Shown: positions 1 to 8,188 of the stretch, one piece after another
Position numbering within the stretch: the first letter of the stretch is position 1
Layout of the letters: each line of letters opens with the position of its first letter
Source of the DNA: Qipengyuania citrea
Lineage (GTDB): Bacteria; Pseudomonadota; Alphaproteobacteria; Sphingomonadales; Sphingomonadaceae
Direction of reading: 5' to 3'
Length of the DNA: 64,000 nucleotides
NCBI RefSeq assembly: GCF_009828015.1
Contig: NZ_WTYG01000001.1
Span: 62,001 to 126,000 of the forward strand
Position numbers and translations under genes: made by a program
The notes under the pieces: generated by a model
Seen by the model: only the letters and a program-made list of their open reading frames with translations
The model's database searches: none
What the model was told of the DNA's origin: nothing

Positions 1-402
1 AATCCCGGTCCCGGCGGCTGGGGCGCGCTGCTGCGCATGGGGCCGCATGAAAAGGAGCTGGTTGGCGGCGATCCCGACACCACCAACAACCGCATGGAGA
101 TGATCGCCGCGATCAAGGCGCTGGGTGCATTGATCGAACCCTGCGAGGTCGATCTCTATACCGACAGCAAGTACCTGATCGACGGGATCACCAAGTGGGT
201 CCACGGCTGGAAGAAACGCGGTTGGGTCAATGCCAGCAAGAAGCCGGTCCGCAACGCCGATCTATGGCACGACCTGATCGAGCTGACCGCGCATCACCGC
301 GTCGCATGGCACTGGGTCAAGGGCCACGCGGGCCATCCCGAGAACGAGCGGGTGGACCGCCTCGCCAGCGACGAGGCGGAACGGATCGCGCGCACCGCCT
401 AA
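1..402 (+). CDS. rnhA: Ribonuclease HI, 5'-truncated by window edge
   Basis: Endonuclease that cuts the RNA strand of RNA-DNA hybrids in the cytoplasm. The reading frame is open from base 1, which encodes [11 protein letters not shown], so roughly the first 15 to 20 residues lie outside the window, including the first catalytic Asp of the family. The other active-site elements are visible: the Glu of [13 protein letters not shown], the Asp of LYTDSKYL, and the [13 protein letters not shown] segment holding the conserved His and last Asp. The 133 visible residues fit the usual length of about 145 to 155. It converges with the YegP-like gene, whose stop follows directly. Confidence 0.96.
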   Translation, partial: NPGPGGWGALLRMGPHEKELVGGDPDTTNNRMEMIAAIKALGALIEPCEVDLYTDSKYLIDGITKWVHGWKKRGWVNASKKPVRNADLWHDLIELTAHHRVAWHWVKGHAGHPENERVDRLASDEAERIARTA

Positions 403-579
403 TCAGCTGTTGTCGACGATCTCCGCGTCGGGTCCGTTCTTCTTGATCGAATCGATGGCGTTCTGCGCGCTCGCCTTCGAAGCATAGCCTTCGGTCGAGA
501 ACATCACCTCCGAATTGTACTTGAACCGCACGCGGTATTCATCGGCCTTGTCGCGGTAGATTTCGAAGTGATGAGCCAT
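403..579 (-). CDS. YegP/DUF1508 family mini protein (58 aa)
   Basis: A 58-residue protein starting MAHHFEIYRDKADEYRVRF and ending PDAEIVDNS. The pattern of a beta strand, FEIYRDKADEYRVRFKYN, then SEGYASKASAQNAIDSIKKN is that of the one-repeat YegP (DUF1508) proteins, whose function is not settled. A good ribosome binding site, AGGAAGGG, sits about 5 bases before the ATG. The stop codon abuts the rnhA stop from the opposite strand. The family assignment rests on the recognisable motif pattern; the role in the cell is unknown. Confidence 0.85.
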   Translation of the reverse strand: MAHHFEIYRDKADEYRVRFKYNSEVMFSTEGYASKASAQNAIDSIKKNGPDAEIVDNS

Positions 580-640
580 GTTTTCCCTTCCTGAATAGCT
601 GGCGTGATCCGGCGCATCCTAGCGCCCGGCGCATTTTTGG

Positions 641-1735
641 CTAGGCGAAGCGCGCCGGTGAATAAAGCTCGGCGTCGAGCGTTTCGGTCAGGGCGTCGCG
701 TGCCTCGCCCAGCAGCAATTGGCGGCCGAGGCGCGCGGCAGCCGGCGATGTCTGGATACCGAAGCCGCCCTGCCCCGCGAACCAGGCGAAGCCTTCGACT
801 GCGGGATCGTAACCGTAGACCGGTCGGCGGTCCTTGGCGAAGCTGCGCAGCCCGGCCCACTTGTGCTCGACCGCTTCCACCCGCCAGTCGACCACTTCCT
901 CGAGCCGCGCGATCGCCTCGGCGACAGCCATCTCTTCGGGCGCCGCATCGCACGCTTCGCTCGGCACTTCGTCGTGCGGGCTGACCCACAGACGCCCGGA
1001 TTCGGGCTTGAAATAGAACCGGCCGCGAATGTCGAGCACCAGCGGAAGATCGTTCGACACGGGCGGATCGATCCGCAGCTGTGCCACCGTGCGCCGATAG
1101 GGTTCGATCCCGGCGGGCTGCGCACCTGCCATCGCCGCCAGCTCATCGGCCCAGGCGCCGGCAGCGTTGACGATGGTCGCTGCATGGTGGGCGGCGCCGC
1201 GGTCAGTCGCGATCTCCCAGCGTCCGCCGTCGCGTTTGAGCCCCGACACCCGCGCACGGCATTCCAGCTGCGCCCCGGCGGCACGCATGCGCGCCAGATA
1301 ATGCGCGTGCAGTGCGGCCACGTCGATATCGGCGCAGACCGGCTCCCAGATCGCATCGGACCATTCGTGACGGACTCCGGGAAGCCGCTTCTGCAGGTCG
1401 GCGCGTCCCAGGTGCTGGATCGTCGCACCAGTCGGGACGAAACGCTGCATGAAGTCGGTCACCAGTTCCTCGTCGCCCTCGCGCGCGATATAGAGGGCGC
1501 CGCGCTGACGCAGGAAACCGCCGTCGCGCAGGAACGGGCCCGATGCCAGCGTCAGCGGCACGATCTCGGGCCCGCCATAGCATTCCTCCCAGAATGCGGC
1601 GGATCGTCCGGTCGCGTGGTAGCCGGGTTCATCCTCCGCCTCGAGCACCAGCACGCTGGCGCCGCCCTCGGCCAGTTCGGCGGCCAGGCTGGCACCCGCA
1701 ATGCCGGCGCCGACGATCGCGAAATCGGCGGTCAT
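641..1735 (-). CDS. FAD-dependent oxidoreductase (DAO family)
   Basis: A 364-residue flavoenzyme of the D-amino acid oxidase/glycine oxidase fold. The N-terminus carries the dinucleotide-binding GAGIAG at residues 9 to 14 followed by a strand ending in Glu32, as expected for ADP-ribose binding, and the segment GYHATGRSAAF typical of the family. The C-terminal part contains the second FAD contact region, GYDPAVEGFAWFAGQGGFGIQ. The substrate cannot be told; 2-hydroxyglutarate, glycine and D-amino acid oxidases look alike at this level. Its ATG overlaps the stop of the upstream hydrolase by 4 bp (ATGA), so the two are probably translated from one message. Confidence 0.85.
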   Translation of the reverse strand: MTADFAIVGAGIAGASLAAELAEGGASVLVLEAEDEPGYHATGRSAAFWEECYGGPEIVPLTLASGPFLRDGGFLRQRGALYIAREGDEELVTDFMQRFVPTGATIQHLGRADLQKRLPGVRHEWSDAIWEPVCADIDVAALHAHYLARMRAAGAQLECRARVSGLKRDGGRWEIATDRGAAHHAATIVNAAGAWADELAAMAGAQPAGIEPYRRTVAQLRIDPPVSNDLPLVLDIRGRFYFKPESGRLWVSPHDEVPSEACDAAPEEMAVAEAIARLEEVVDWRVEAVEHKWAGLRSFAKDRRPVYGYDPAVEGFAWFAGQGGFGIQTSPAAARLGRQLLLGEARDALTETLDAELYSPARFA

Positions 1736-2700
1736 GGCCTTGCTCCCGCCGGCGCGACGCGGTCGAGGAATTCGGCGATCCCGGCCAGCGCCCGCGCCCG
1801 CACCGGATCAACCTCGCGCAGGATCTCATGGCGCGCCTCGTCGCCGAAGGCGATAAGTTCGCCCTGCGGCAAGCGCTCGGCCGCGCGGACCGCGGCGGCA
1901 TGGCTCACCAGCCGGTCCGCTGCAGTGCTCAGCACCAGCACCGGCACGCGGACCGTTTCGAGCATGCCCTTGCGGGCAAGGTGCCGCACCGAGGCATAGG
2001 CCCGTTCGACCCAGCCCCAACTGCCGGGCCCCATGACCAGTTCGGGGCGCTGCTCGCGCCACCATAGCTCGTCGGCATAGCGCCCGCCGTCATGGGTCAG
2101 CAGCGCGTTGCGGTCAGCCGGCATTTCGCCCGGCTTCTCGCTCCATTTCCAGGCCTGGCGCCGGGGGTCGCCGATCCGCGTCATCAAGCGCGCCACCATG
2201 TGCAGCAGGCCCAGCGGCAGCGGGGGCCCCGCCATGCCGATCATCGGTGCGCTGAGCACCGCCGCATCGGGATCGACCTGGCCGTCGACCAATGCGCGCA
2301 TCACCAGGTGCCCGCCCATCGAATGGCCGGCCAGGACATGCGGCCCGGGGGTGTCTTCCTTCCACGCACGCCACAGCTGCGCGAGATCGGCGGTCCAGTC
2401 GGTGAAATCTGCGACGTGGCCGGTCACCTCGTCGCCGCCGAGCCGCCCCGAGCCGGCTTGGCCGCGCCAGTCGGCGGCGGTCACGCGCCAGCCTTCGCCA
2501 TGCCAGTGGTCGAGCGTTTCGAGATATTTTTCGTAGAAGTCGCCGCGCCCGGGAAGGAACAGGATCGATCCCCGTTTGCCGCCGCCCGATCCCGGCCAGT
2601 CGATCCGCCTGATCGCATGCCCATCGGGCAGGACGAAACGCGATTCGGTCGCGGACGCGGGAATGGCGCGGCGGTCGAAGGTTTCCTGTGGCGCTGGCAT
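1732..2700 (-). CDS. Alpha/beta hydrolase (lysophospholipase/serine aminopeptidase S33 type)
   Basis: A 322-residue alpha/beta hydrolase. The nucleophile elbow GHSMGG lies at residues 125 to 130 with Ser127 as the likely nucleophile. The early ILFLPGRGDFYEKY segment supplies the oxyanion-hole strand, and VPVLVLSTAADRLV followed by DEARHEIL near the end fits the acid and His of the triad. This arrangement matches monoacylglycerol lipase/lysophospholipase-like proteins. No signal peptide, so it is probably cytoplasmic. The frame stays open further upstream, but that part runs into cpaA on the other strand; the MPAPQETF start leaves a sensible divergent gap of 87 bases. First gene of a two-gene unit with the FAD oxidoreductase. 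Confidence 0.82.
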   Translation of the reverse strand: MPAPQETFDRRAIPASATESRFVLPDGHAIRRIDWPGSGGGKRGSILFLPGRGDFYEKYLETLDHWHGEGWRVTAADWRGQAGSGRLGGDEVTGHVADFTDWTADLAQLWRAWKEDTPGPHVLAGHSMGGHLVMRALVDGQVDPDAAVLSAPMIGMAGPPLPLGLLHMVARLMTRIGDPRRQAWKWSEKPGEMPADRNALLTHDGGRYADELWWREQRPELVMGPGSWGWVERAYASVRHLARKGMLETVRVPVLVLSTAADRLVSHAAAVRAAERLPQGELIAFGDEARHEILREVDPVRARALAGIAEFLDRVAPAGARP

Positions 2701-2787
2701 GCCGGTGTCCGCGGCCTCCTCTATGGTTACTTTTTGGTAAGCACGCTGCGCTATCACTGCCGTCCGAAGCAGAGCTTGCGGAGCGTC

Positions 2788-3504
2788 ATGCAAAACCAGA
2801 TTTTCACCTACGTATTGCTTGCCGGATTGGCAATCGCACTGCTCTGGGTAATCGTGACCGACCTCAGGCACCGGACGATCAGCAACCGGCTGACGCTGAC
2901 CGTTGCGCTTGGTGCGCCGCTGTACTGGCTGTCGATCGGATTGCCGCTCTGGCCCGGCATCGGCTTCCAGATCGGACTGGCCCTGCTGGTCTTCGCAACC
3001 TGCTGTGTGCTGTTCGCCATTCGCCAGATGGGCGGCGGCGACGTCAAGCTGCTGACCGCGCTGGCGCTGTGGATCCCGCCCTCGCAATTTACCTTGCTGC
3101 TGATCGCGATGGCTATGCTCGGCTGGGTGCTGACGATGGGGATTGCTGCGTGGCGGGTGGCGCATTCGACCACGATCAGGACCCGTCCGGCGCGCGATAC
3201 CGCAATGCTATTGGTGGGAACGCTCATCGCGGCCCTCTTCGCGAGCGCGGTCCTGGGCGGGCCGCAATTGCCAGTGCCCGAAGCGCTGATCGCGGCTGCG
3301 GCGAGCAGCGCATCAGCCGCCATCGCGCTCGTTGCAGCACCGTTCGCAGTCCTGCTGATCGTCACGTTCGGATCGATCCGGATCATTCGCCGGCACGAAC
3401 GGGACCTGTGGGTCCCCTACGGCCCGGCGATCTCGCTCGCGGGCATCTGGATCGTCGCCAGCGGACAGTTGCTGGCGCAGGCGGGGCCCGTCGCAGGCGG
3501 TTGA
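2788..3504 (+). CDS. cpaA: Prepilin peptidase CpaA (TadV-type)
   Basis: An inner-membrane aspartic protease of the type IV prepilin peptidase family, which in Tad systems cleaves the leader of Flp prepilin and pseudopilins. The 238-residue protein is largely hydrophobic, with about six membrane segments. Both catalytic Asp positions are visible: Asp25 in TDLRHRTISN and Asp85 in the signature MGGGDVKL (residues 81 to 88). Like other CpaA/TadV proteins it lacks the N-terminal methylase domain of PilD. The start at ATG 2788 places translation after a 87-base divergent promoter region; the frame is open further upstream but overlaps the hydrolase. Heads the pilus assembly cluster. Confidence 0.92.
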   Translation: MQNQIFTYVLLAGLAIALLWVIVTDLRHRTISNRLTLTVALGAPLYWLSIGLPLWPGIGFQIGLALLVFATCCVLFAIRQMGGGDVKLLTALALWIPPSQFTLLLIAMAMLGWVLTMGIAAWRVAHSTTIRTRPARDTAMLLVGTLIAALFASAVLGGPQLPVPEALIAAAASSASAAIALVAAPFAVLLIVTFGSIRIIRRHERDLWVPYGPAISLAGIWIVASGQLLAQAGPVAGG

Positions 3505-3595
3505 GAACCCGTTCTTAACCAATTCGCCCGTAAGGCACGAAACCATACTTGCCCGCACCTTTGACCGGCGGGCCGAATTAGGGGGCTAGACAGCC

Positions 3596-4603
3596 ATGGA
3601 TAGGAAGAAGCTGGTTCTGCTGATCGCCGCGCTGGTAATCGCGGTTGGTACGGCGCTGATTGCGCGCAGCATGTTCGCCGGCGCCAGCGCACCGCAGGCC
3701 GATGCCGCGGCGCGGGTCGAAGCGCAGGGCCCCAAGGTCCTGGTTGCCCAGCGCGCGCTGCCGGTCGGCACGATCATAACGGCCGATGCAATCGGCTTCC
3801 AGCTGTGGCCCGAAGAGCTGGTCCAGGACGCCTATTTCCTCGACGGCGAAGCCGATATGAGCAAGCTGCTGGGCACGGTGGTACGCCACCCGATCACGGC
3901 CGGCGAACCCGTCACGCAGGGCACGCTGGTCGCGCCGGGCGATCGCGGCTTCCTCGCCGCCGCTCTGGCACCGGGCATGCGCGCCATCACCGTTCCCGTG
4001 ACCGCCCAGTCGGGCGTGGCCGGCTTCGTCTTCCCGGGTGACCGCGTCGACATGGTCCTGACGCAGGAGGTCGATGGCACCGAGGGTGCGAATCTGAAGG
4101 CGTCGGAAACCATCCTTCGTAACCTTCGCGTTCTGGCCACCGATCAGTCCACCGTGTCTGAAAAGAACGAGGACGGCTCGACCGTGGTGAAGGAGTTCCG
4201 CACGGTGACGCTCGAAGTCACTCCGGTGATCGCCGAAAAGGTCGCCGTCGCGCAGACCATCGGCGTGCTCAGCCTGTCGCTGCGCTCGCTGGCCGACAAC
4301 CAGACCGAACTCGAACGCGCGATCGCTTCGGGTGATGTGACGATCCCCGATGACGCCACGCCCGAAGAAGAAGAACGCATCCTGCGCCAGGCGATGTCGC
4401 GCCCGATCGACGGCAAGGCAAGTTTTGTCACGGGCGGCGACGTCTCGCGCTTCCAGCGCCGGACGGTTCCGCCGCAGGGCTCGACCGCCCCGCAGCAGGC
4501 CGCAATGCCTACCGCCGGTCCCGAAGCGCTCACCTATTCGGGCCCCACGGTCCGCGTCACGCGCGGCAAGGAAACCACGCAGGTACCGGTGGGCGGTCGA
4601 TGA
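3596..4603 (+). CDS. cpaB: Flp pilus assembly protein CpaB (RcpC)
   Basis: A 335-residue periplasmic component of the Tad secretion apparatus. One N-terminal membrane anchor (KLVLLIAALVIAVGTALIA) is followed by the SAF/CpaB domain: ALPVGTIITADAIGFQLWPEE and RHPITAGEPVTQGTLV, then the MRAITVPVTAQSGVAGFVFPGDRVDMVL segment that is strongly typical of CpaB. The C-terminal 80 residues are low in conserved features and rich in Pro, Gln and Thr. A GGGGG-type ribosome binding site lies 12 bases before the ATG. It follows cpaA by 91 bases and its end overlaps an alternative start of cpaC. Confidence 0.95.
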   Translation: MDRKKLVLLIAALVIAVGTALIARSMFAGASAPQADAAARVEAQGPKVLVAQRALPVGTIITADAIGFQLWPEELVQDAYFLDGEADMSKLLGTVVRHPITAGEPVTQGTLVAPGDRGFLAAALAPGMRAITVPVTAQSGVAGFVFPGDRVDMVLTQEVDGTEGANLKASETILRNLRVLATDQSTVSEKNEDGSTVVKEFRTVTLEVTPVIAEKVAVAQTIGVLSLSLRSLADNQTELERAIASGDVTIPDDATPEEEERILRQAMSRPIDGKASFVTGGDVSRFQRRTVPPQGSTAPQQAAMPTAGPEALTYSGPTVRVTRGKETTQVPVGGR

Positions 4604-4644
4604 GCGGAAAACAGAACAAGGTACGCCATTCAGGGGGCCAAGCC

Positions 4645-6177
4645 ATGAAACGTCGTCTTACATCCAAACTGCTGCTGGCCAGCCTGGCGATCGCGCCGCT
4701 GGCAGCTGCACCGACAAGCGTCGCGACGGCGCAGTCGGTCGTGCGCCCGACATCGGAAGTCGTCCTGTCGATCGGCCGCGGCGAACTGGTCAATGTGCCC
4801 GGCACCATGGCCGACGTCTTCGTCGCCAACGAAGAGATCGCCGACGTGCAGATCAAGTCGCAGCGCCAGCTGTTCGTGATGGGCAAGTCCGGCGGCGAAA
4901 CCACGATCTACGCCAGCAATGCGGCGGGCGACATCATCTGGTCCGCCAATATCCGCGTGGGCTCGAACATCGGCAGCATCGACCAGTTGCTCGCCATGGC
5001 CATGCCGCAGGCGAAGATATCGGTCGCCACCATGGGGTCAAATGTCATCCTGCTGACCGGCACGGTCGCAGCGCCCGAAGACGCCGCCGAAGCACAGCGC
5101 CTCGTCGAGGCCTATGTCGGTACGGACGCGAATGTCATCAGCCGCCTGCGCATGGCGACACCGCTACAGGTCAACCTGCAGGTTCGCATTGCCGAGGTCA
5201 GCCGCAGCGTGGTGCGTGCGCTGGGTGTCAATCTCACCAGCGTGGATGCGACCGGCGGCTTCAAGTTCGGGATCGGCCAGGGCCGCTCCCCCTTCACGCA
5301 GGTTTCGCCGGGCGGACCGGTCGCGGTGGGGAGCGACCTCGAGGGCGATCTCTACAACATTGTCAATCAGGGTTCCTCCGGCAGCACGCTGGGCGCGTTC
5401 GGCAAGTTCCTCGGTCTCGATATCGGTGCCGCGCTGGATCTTGCGGAGACGCAGGGGCTCGTCACCACGCTGTCGCAGCCCAATCTGACCGCCCTGTCGG
5501 GCGAGACTGCCGAATTCCTCGCGGGCGGAGAGTTTCCGATTCCCCTCGCCCAGGGCCTTGGCACGACCACGATCGAATACAAGAACTACGGGGTGAGCCT
5601 GGCCTATACGCCGACGGTTCTCGCCAATGGCCGCATCTCGATGCGCGTCCGTCCCGAAGTATCGGAGCTATCGAGCCAGGCGGCGATCACGCTCAACGGG
5701 TTCGAGGTCCCCGCGCTTACCACTCGCCGCGCCGAAACCACGATCGAACTCGGGTCGGGGCAAAGCTTCATGATCGCGGGGCTGCTGTCGAACTCGGCCA
5801 CCAACACGATCGACAAGGCACCCGGCCTCGGTGACATACCGATCCTCGGCAACCTGTTCCGCTCGACCACCTACCGCAAGGGAGAGACCGAGCTGGTAAT
5901 CGTGGTGACGCCGTACCTGGTGAAGCCGGTGGACGGCAACGATATCAAGCTGCCGACCGACGGCTTCCGCAAGCCGTCCGAGTTCCAGCGCCTGCTGGGT
6001 TTCCAGCAGAGCGATGGCGTCACTGGCGCCGAGCGGCCCAAGCCGCGTGCTGTCGAGAGTACGCCCGCCGCGCCGTCGGTATCGCAGGGCCTGCCCGCCG
6101 ATGACGGCGAACAGCAACCCAGGCGCGAGAGCGAGGCACGCCGCGCTTCGGCGCAGCCCGGCTTCAGCTTCGAATAA
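4645..6177 (+). CDS. cpaC: Outer membrane secretin CpaC (RcpA)
   Basis: Outer-membrane secretin ring through which the Flp pilus exits. I chose ATG 4645 (MKRRLTSKLLLASLAIAPLAAA) because it gives a standard signal peptide cleaved near VATAQS and has an AGGGGG ribosome binding site; an in-frame ATG at 4600, overlapping the cpaB stop by 4 bp, would add 15 polar residues. After the signal come the pilus-specific N-terminal domain (GRGELVNVPGTMADVFVANEEIADVQ), a BON-like segment, and the secretin core, ending with the hallmark GQSFMIAGLLSN, KAPGLGDIPILGNLF and ELVIVVTPYLV. The last 80 residues are a charged, probably flexible tail. Confidence 0.95.
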   Translation: MKRRLTSKLLLASLAIAPLAAAPTSVATAQSVVRPTSEVVLSIGRGELVNVPGTMADVFVANEEIADVQIKSQRQLFVMGKSGGETTIYASNAAGDIIWSANIRVGSNIGSIDQLLAMAMPQAKISVATMGSNVILLTGTVAAPEDAAEAQRLVEAYVGTDANVISRLRMATPLQVNLQVRIAEVSRSVVRALGVNLTSVDATGGFKFGIGQGRSPFTQVSPGGPVAVGSDLEGDLYNIVNQGSSGSTLGAFGKFLGLDIGAALDLAETQGLVTTLSQPNLTALSGETAEFLAGGEFPIPLAQGLGTTTIEYKNYGVSLAYTPTVLANGRISMRVRPEVSELSSQAAITLNGFEVPALTTRRAETTIELGSGQSFMIAGLLSNSATNTIDKAPGLGDIPILGNLFRSTTYRKGETELVIVVTPYLVKPVDGNDIKLPTDGFRKPSEFQRLLGFQQSDGVTGAERPKPRAVESTPAAPSVSQGLPADDGEQQPRRESEARRASAQPGFSFE

Positions 6178-6190
6178 GGGGAAGAGTAGA

Positions 6191-6841
6191 ATGGCCAAGG
6201 CAATCAAACGCAAGTTCGCCGGCTCGCTCGCACTATCGCTCGGCCTCGCGCTGGGCGCATGCGGCGGCTTCCCGACCGAGAACAAGTCGCTTTACAGCGC
6301 CCGCCAGCCGGTCGTCGAACGCACCAATTTCACGCTCGATGTCCAGACCGGCGGCCAGGGCCTGCCGGTGGCTGAACAGCAGCGGATCGCAGGATGGTTC
6401 GACGCGATGGGCCTCGGGTATGGCGATCGCATTTCGCTCGACGACCCCACGGCCAACCCGGCGGTTTCGGAAGACCTCGCCGCATTGGCAGAGCGGCACG
6501 GCTTGCTGGTCAGCGATGGATCGCCAGTGACTGCCGGTTACGTCGCCCCGGGACAGGCGCGGATCGTCATCACCCGGTCGACGGCCAGCGTTCCCGACTG
6601 TCCCAATTGGTCGGCCAATGCCGAGGGCAACGAATATAACGCGACCTACCCGGGATACGGATGTGCCGTGAACGGCAATCTGGCAGCCATGGTTGCCAAT
6701 CCCGAAGACCTGATCAGCGGGCAGGCGGGCACTGGCGAGACGATCGTCACGACCTCGACCAAGGCCATCAAGGCCTACCGCGACAAGGAACCGACCGGCA
6801 CTGGCGATCTTGCCGAAGTCAGCAGCACAGAAGGAGGCTAA
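6191..6841 (+). CDS. cpaD: Pilus assembly lipoprotein CpaD
   Basis: A 216-residue predicted lipoprotein; the lipobox LGAC places the lipidated Cys at residue 24 after a hydrophobic signal region. The body contains the CpaD-type pattern with a central ARIVITRSTASVPDCPNWS motif and a second YPGYGCAVNGNLAAMVANPEDLI motif; the two Cys may pair. In Tad systems CpaD works with the secretin CpaC at the outer membrane. Strong ribosome binding site (AAGGGGAAGAG) upstream; 13 bases after cpaC and 6 bases before cpaE, so this is one operon. Confidence 0.93.
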   Translation: MAKAIKRKFAGSLALSLGLALGACGGFPTENKSLYSARQPVVERTNFTLDVQTGGQGLPVAEQQRIAGWFDAMGLGYGDRISLDDPTANPAVSEDLAALAERHGLLVSDGSPVTAGYVAPGQARIVITRSTASVPDCPNWSANAEGNEYNATYPGYGCAVNGNLAAMVANPEDLISGQAGTGETIVTTSTKAIKAYRDKEPTGTGDLAEVSSTEGG

Positions 6842-6847
6842 GCAGCC

Positions 6848-8137
6848 ATGAGCGCTTCACTCAAATCGGGCCTGCCCGGCAACCGCGATGCCTTTGCAGC
6901 CTATATCTGCGACGAGAACGCCCTCGACGTGCTGCGCCCGGTCGTGATCGAGCTCGGCTGGCCCCCCGAGAAATGCAACAAGGGCGGTCTGCGCAACGCG
7001 ATCCAGTCGCTATCGGTCTCGGCAAGCCCGAACATCCTGATGGTCGACCTGTCCGAAAGCGGCGATCCGCTCAACGACATCAACGCACTGGCCGAAGTCT
7101 GCGAACCCGGCACGGTGGTCATCGCGATCGGCCAGGTCAACGACGTGCGGCTCTATCGCGACCTGCTGGCCAGCGGGATCCACGATTACCTGCTCAAGCC
7201 GCTGTCCACCAACATGCTGCGCGATTCGCTGACCCAGGCGCAGGCAGTGTTCATGGCCCCCAAGGCGGGCGATGACGAAGGCGTCAAACGCCATATTTCG
7301 ACTGCCGTGATCGGCACGCGCGGCGGAGTTGGTGCCTCGACGCTGGTCACTTCGCTCGCATGGCTGTTCTCGGCCGAGAAGCGTATGCCGACCGCACTGC
7401 TCGATCTCGATGTGCATTTCGGCACCGGCGCGCTGACGCTCGACCTGGAACCGGGCCGCGGTCTTACCGACGCGATCGACAATCCCGGCCGCATCGACGG
7501 GCTGTTCATCGAACGCGCGATGATCCGTGCGAACGAGAACCTCGCCATCCTGTCGGCCGAAGCACCGATCAACCAGCCGCTGATGACCGATGGCGCCGCA
7601 TTCCTGCAGCTGCAGGAAGAGTTCAAGCACCAGTTCGAAATGACCGTGCTCGACATGCCGCGCAACATGCTGATCAATTTCCCGCATCTGCTCAATGAAG
7701 TGAATGCGATCGTGCTGGCGGCTGAGATGTCGCTTGCCTCGGCACGGGACACGATCCGGATCCTGTCCTGGCTGAAAACGAACGCCCCGCATTCGCAGGT
7801 CATCGTCGTCGCCAACAAGGTGCAGCCAGGCATGGCGGAAATCAGCAAGACCGATTTCGAGGCCTCGATCGAACGCAAGATCGATATCTCCATCCCGTTC
7901 GACCAGAAGGCGGCGACCAATGCGGCCAAGCTGGGCAAGACCTTCGTCGACGCGAATGGCGGATCGAAAGCCAGTGCCGCGATCAACCAGCTTGCCTCGC
8001 TGGTTATCGGGGCGGCCGAAGGCGACCTCGACGAAAGCGATGGCGGCGGGGCGAAGAAATCGCTGCTCGGCGCACTCGATTTCAAGCAGCTGCTCGCGAA
8101 GAAAAAGACCGACCCGGTGGCAGAACCCGCGCAATAA
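6848..8137 (+). CDS. cpaE: Pilus assembly protein CpaE/TadZ (ParA-like)
   Basis: Localisation factor of the Tad apparatus. The 429-residue protein has an N-terminal receiver-like domain (residues about 15 to 135; Asp67 in ILMVDLSES, and HDYLLKPL near its end) and a MinD/ParA-type ATPase domain. The P-loop region GTRGGVGAST (residues 156 to 165) lacks the lysine after the second conserved Gly seen in active deviant Walker A motifs (A in place of K); atypical P-loops are known in TadZ. The LLDLDVHFG strand (184 to 192) follows. A GGAGG ribosome binding site overlaps the cpaD stop. Only 51 bases separate it from tadB, where cpaF would be expected. Confidence 0.93.
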   Translation: MSASLKSGLPGNRDAFAAYICDENALDVLRPVVIELGWPPEKCNKGGLRNAIQSLSVSASPNILMVDLSESGDPLNDINALAEVCEPGTVVIAIGQVNDVRLYRDLLASGIHDYLLKPLSTNMLRDSLTQAQAVFMAPKAGDDEGVKRHISTAVIGTRGGVGASTLVTSLAWLFSAEKRMPTALLDLDVHFGTGALTLDLEPGRGLTDAIDNPGRIDGLFIERAMIRANENLAILSAEAPINQPLMTDGAAFLQLQEEFKHQFEMTVLDMPRNMLINFPHLLNEVNAIVLAAEMSLASARDTIRILSWLKTNAPHSQVIVVANKVQPGMAEISKTDFEASIERKIDISIPFDQKAATNAAKLGKTFVDANGGSKASAAINQLASLVIGAAEGDLDESDGGGAKKSLLGALDFKQLLAKKKTDPVAEPAQ

Positions 8138-8188
8138 CGCCGCCCGGGGGCCAACCCGGTTCTGCCAGCAGGCAAACGGAGACCAAGC

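Noticed and set aside
2092-2787. In-frame N-terminal extension of cpaA
   Set aside because: It overlaps the hydrolase gene on the other strand and lacks any cpaA-like sequence; the membrane protein starts cleanly at 2788.
2701-3165. N-terminal extension of the alpha/beta hydrolase
   Set aside because: Low-complexity Gln/Arg-rich sequence antisense to cpaA; no homology expected.
3511-3525. TTAACC half-site resembling a CtrA box upstream of cpaB
   Set aside because: Only one half of the TTAA-N7-TTAA motif; chance match is likely.
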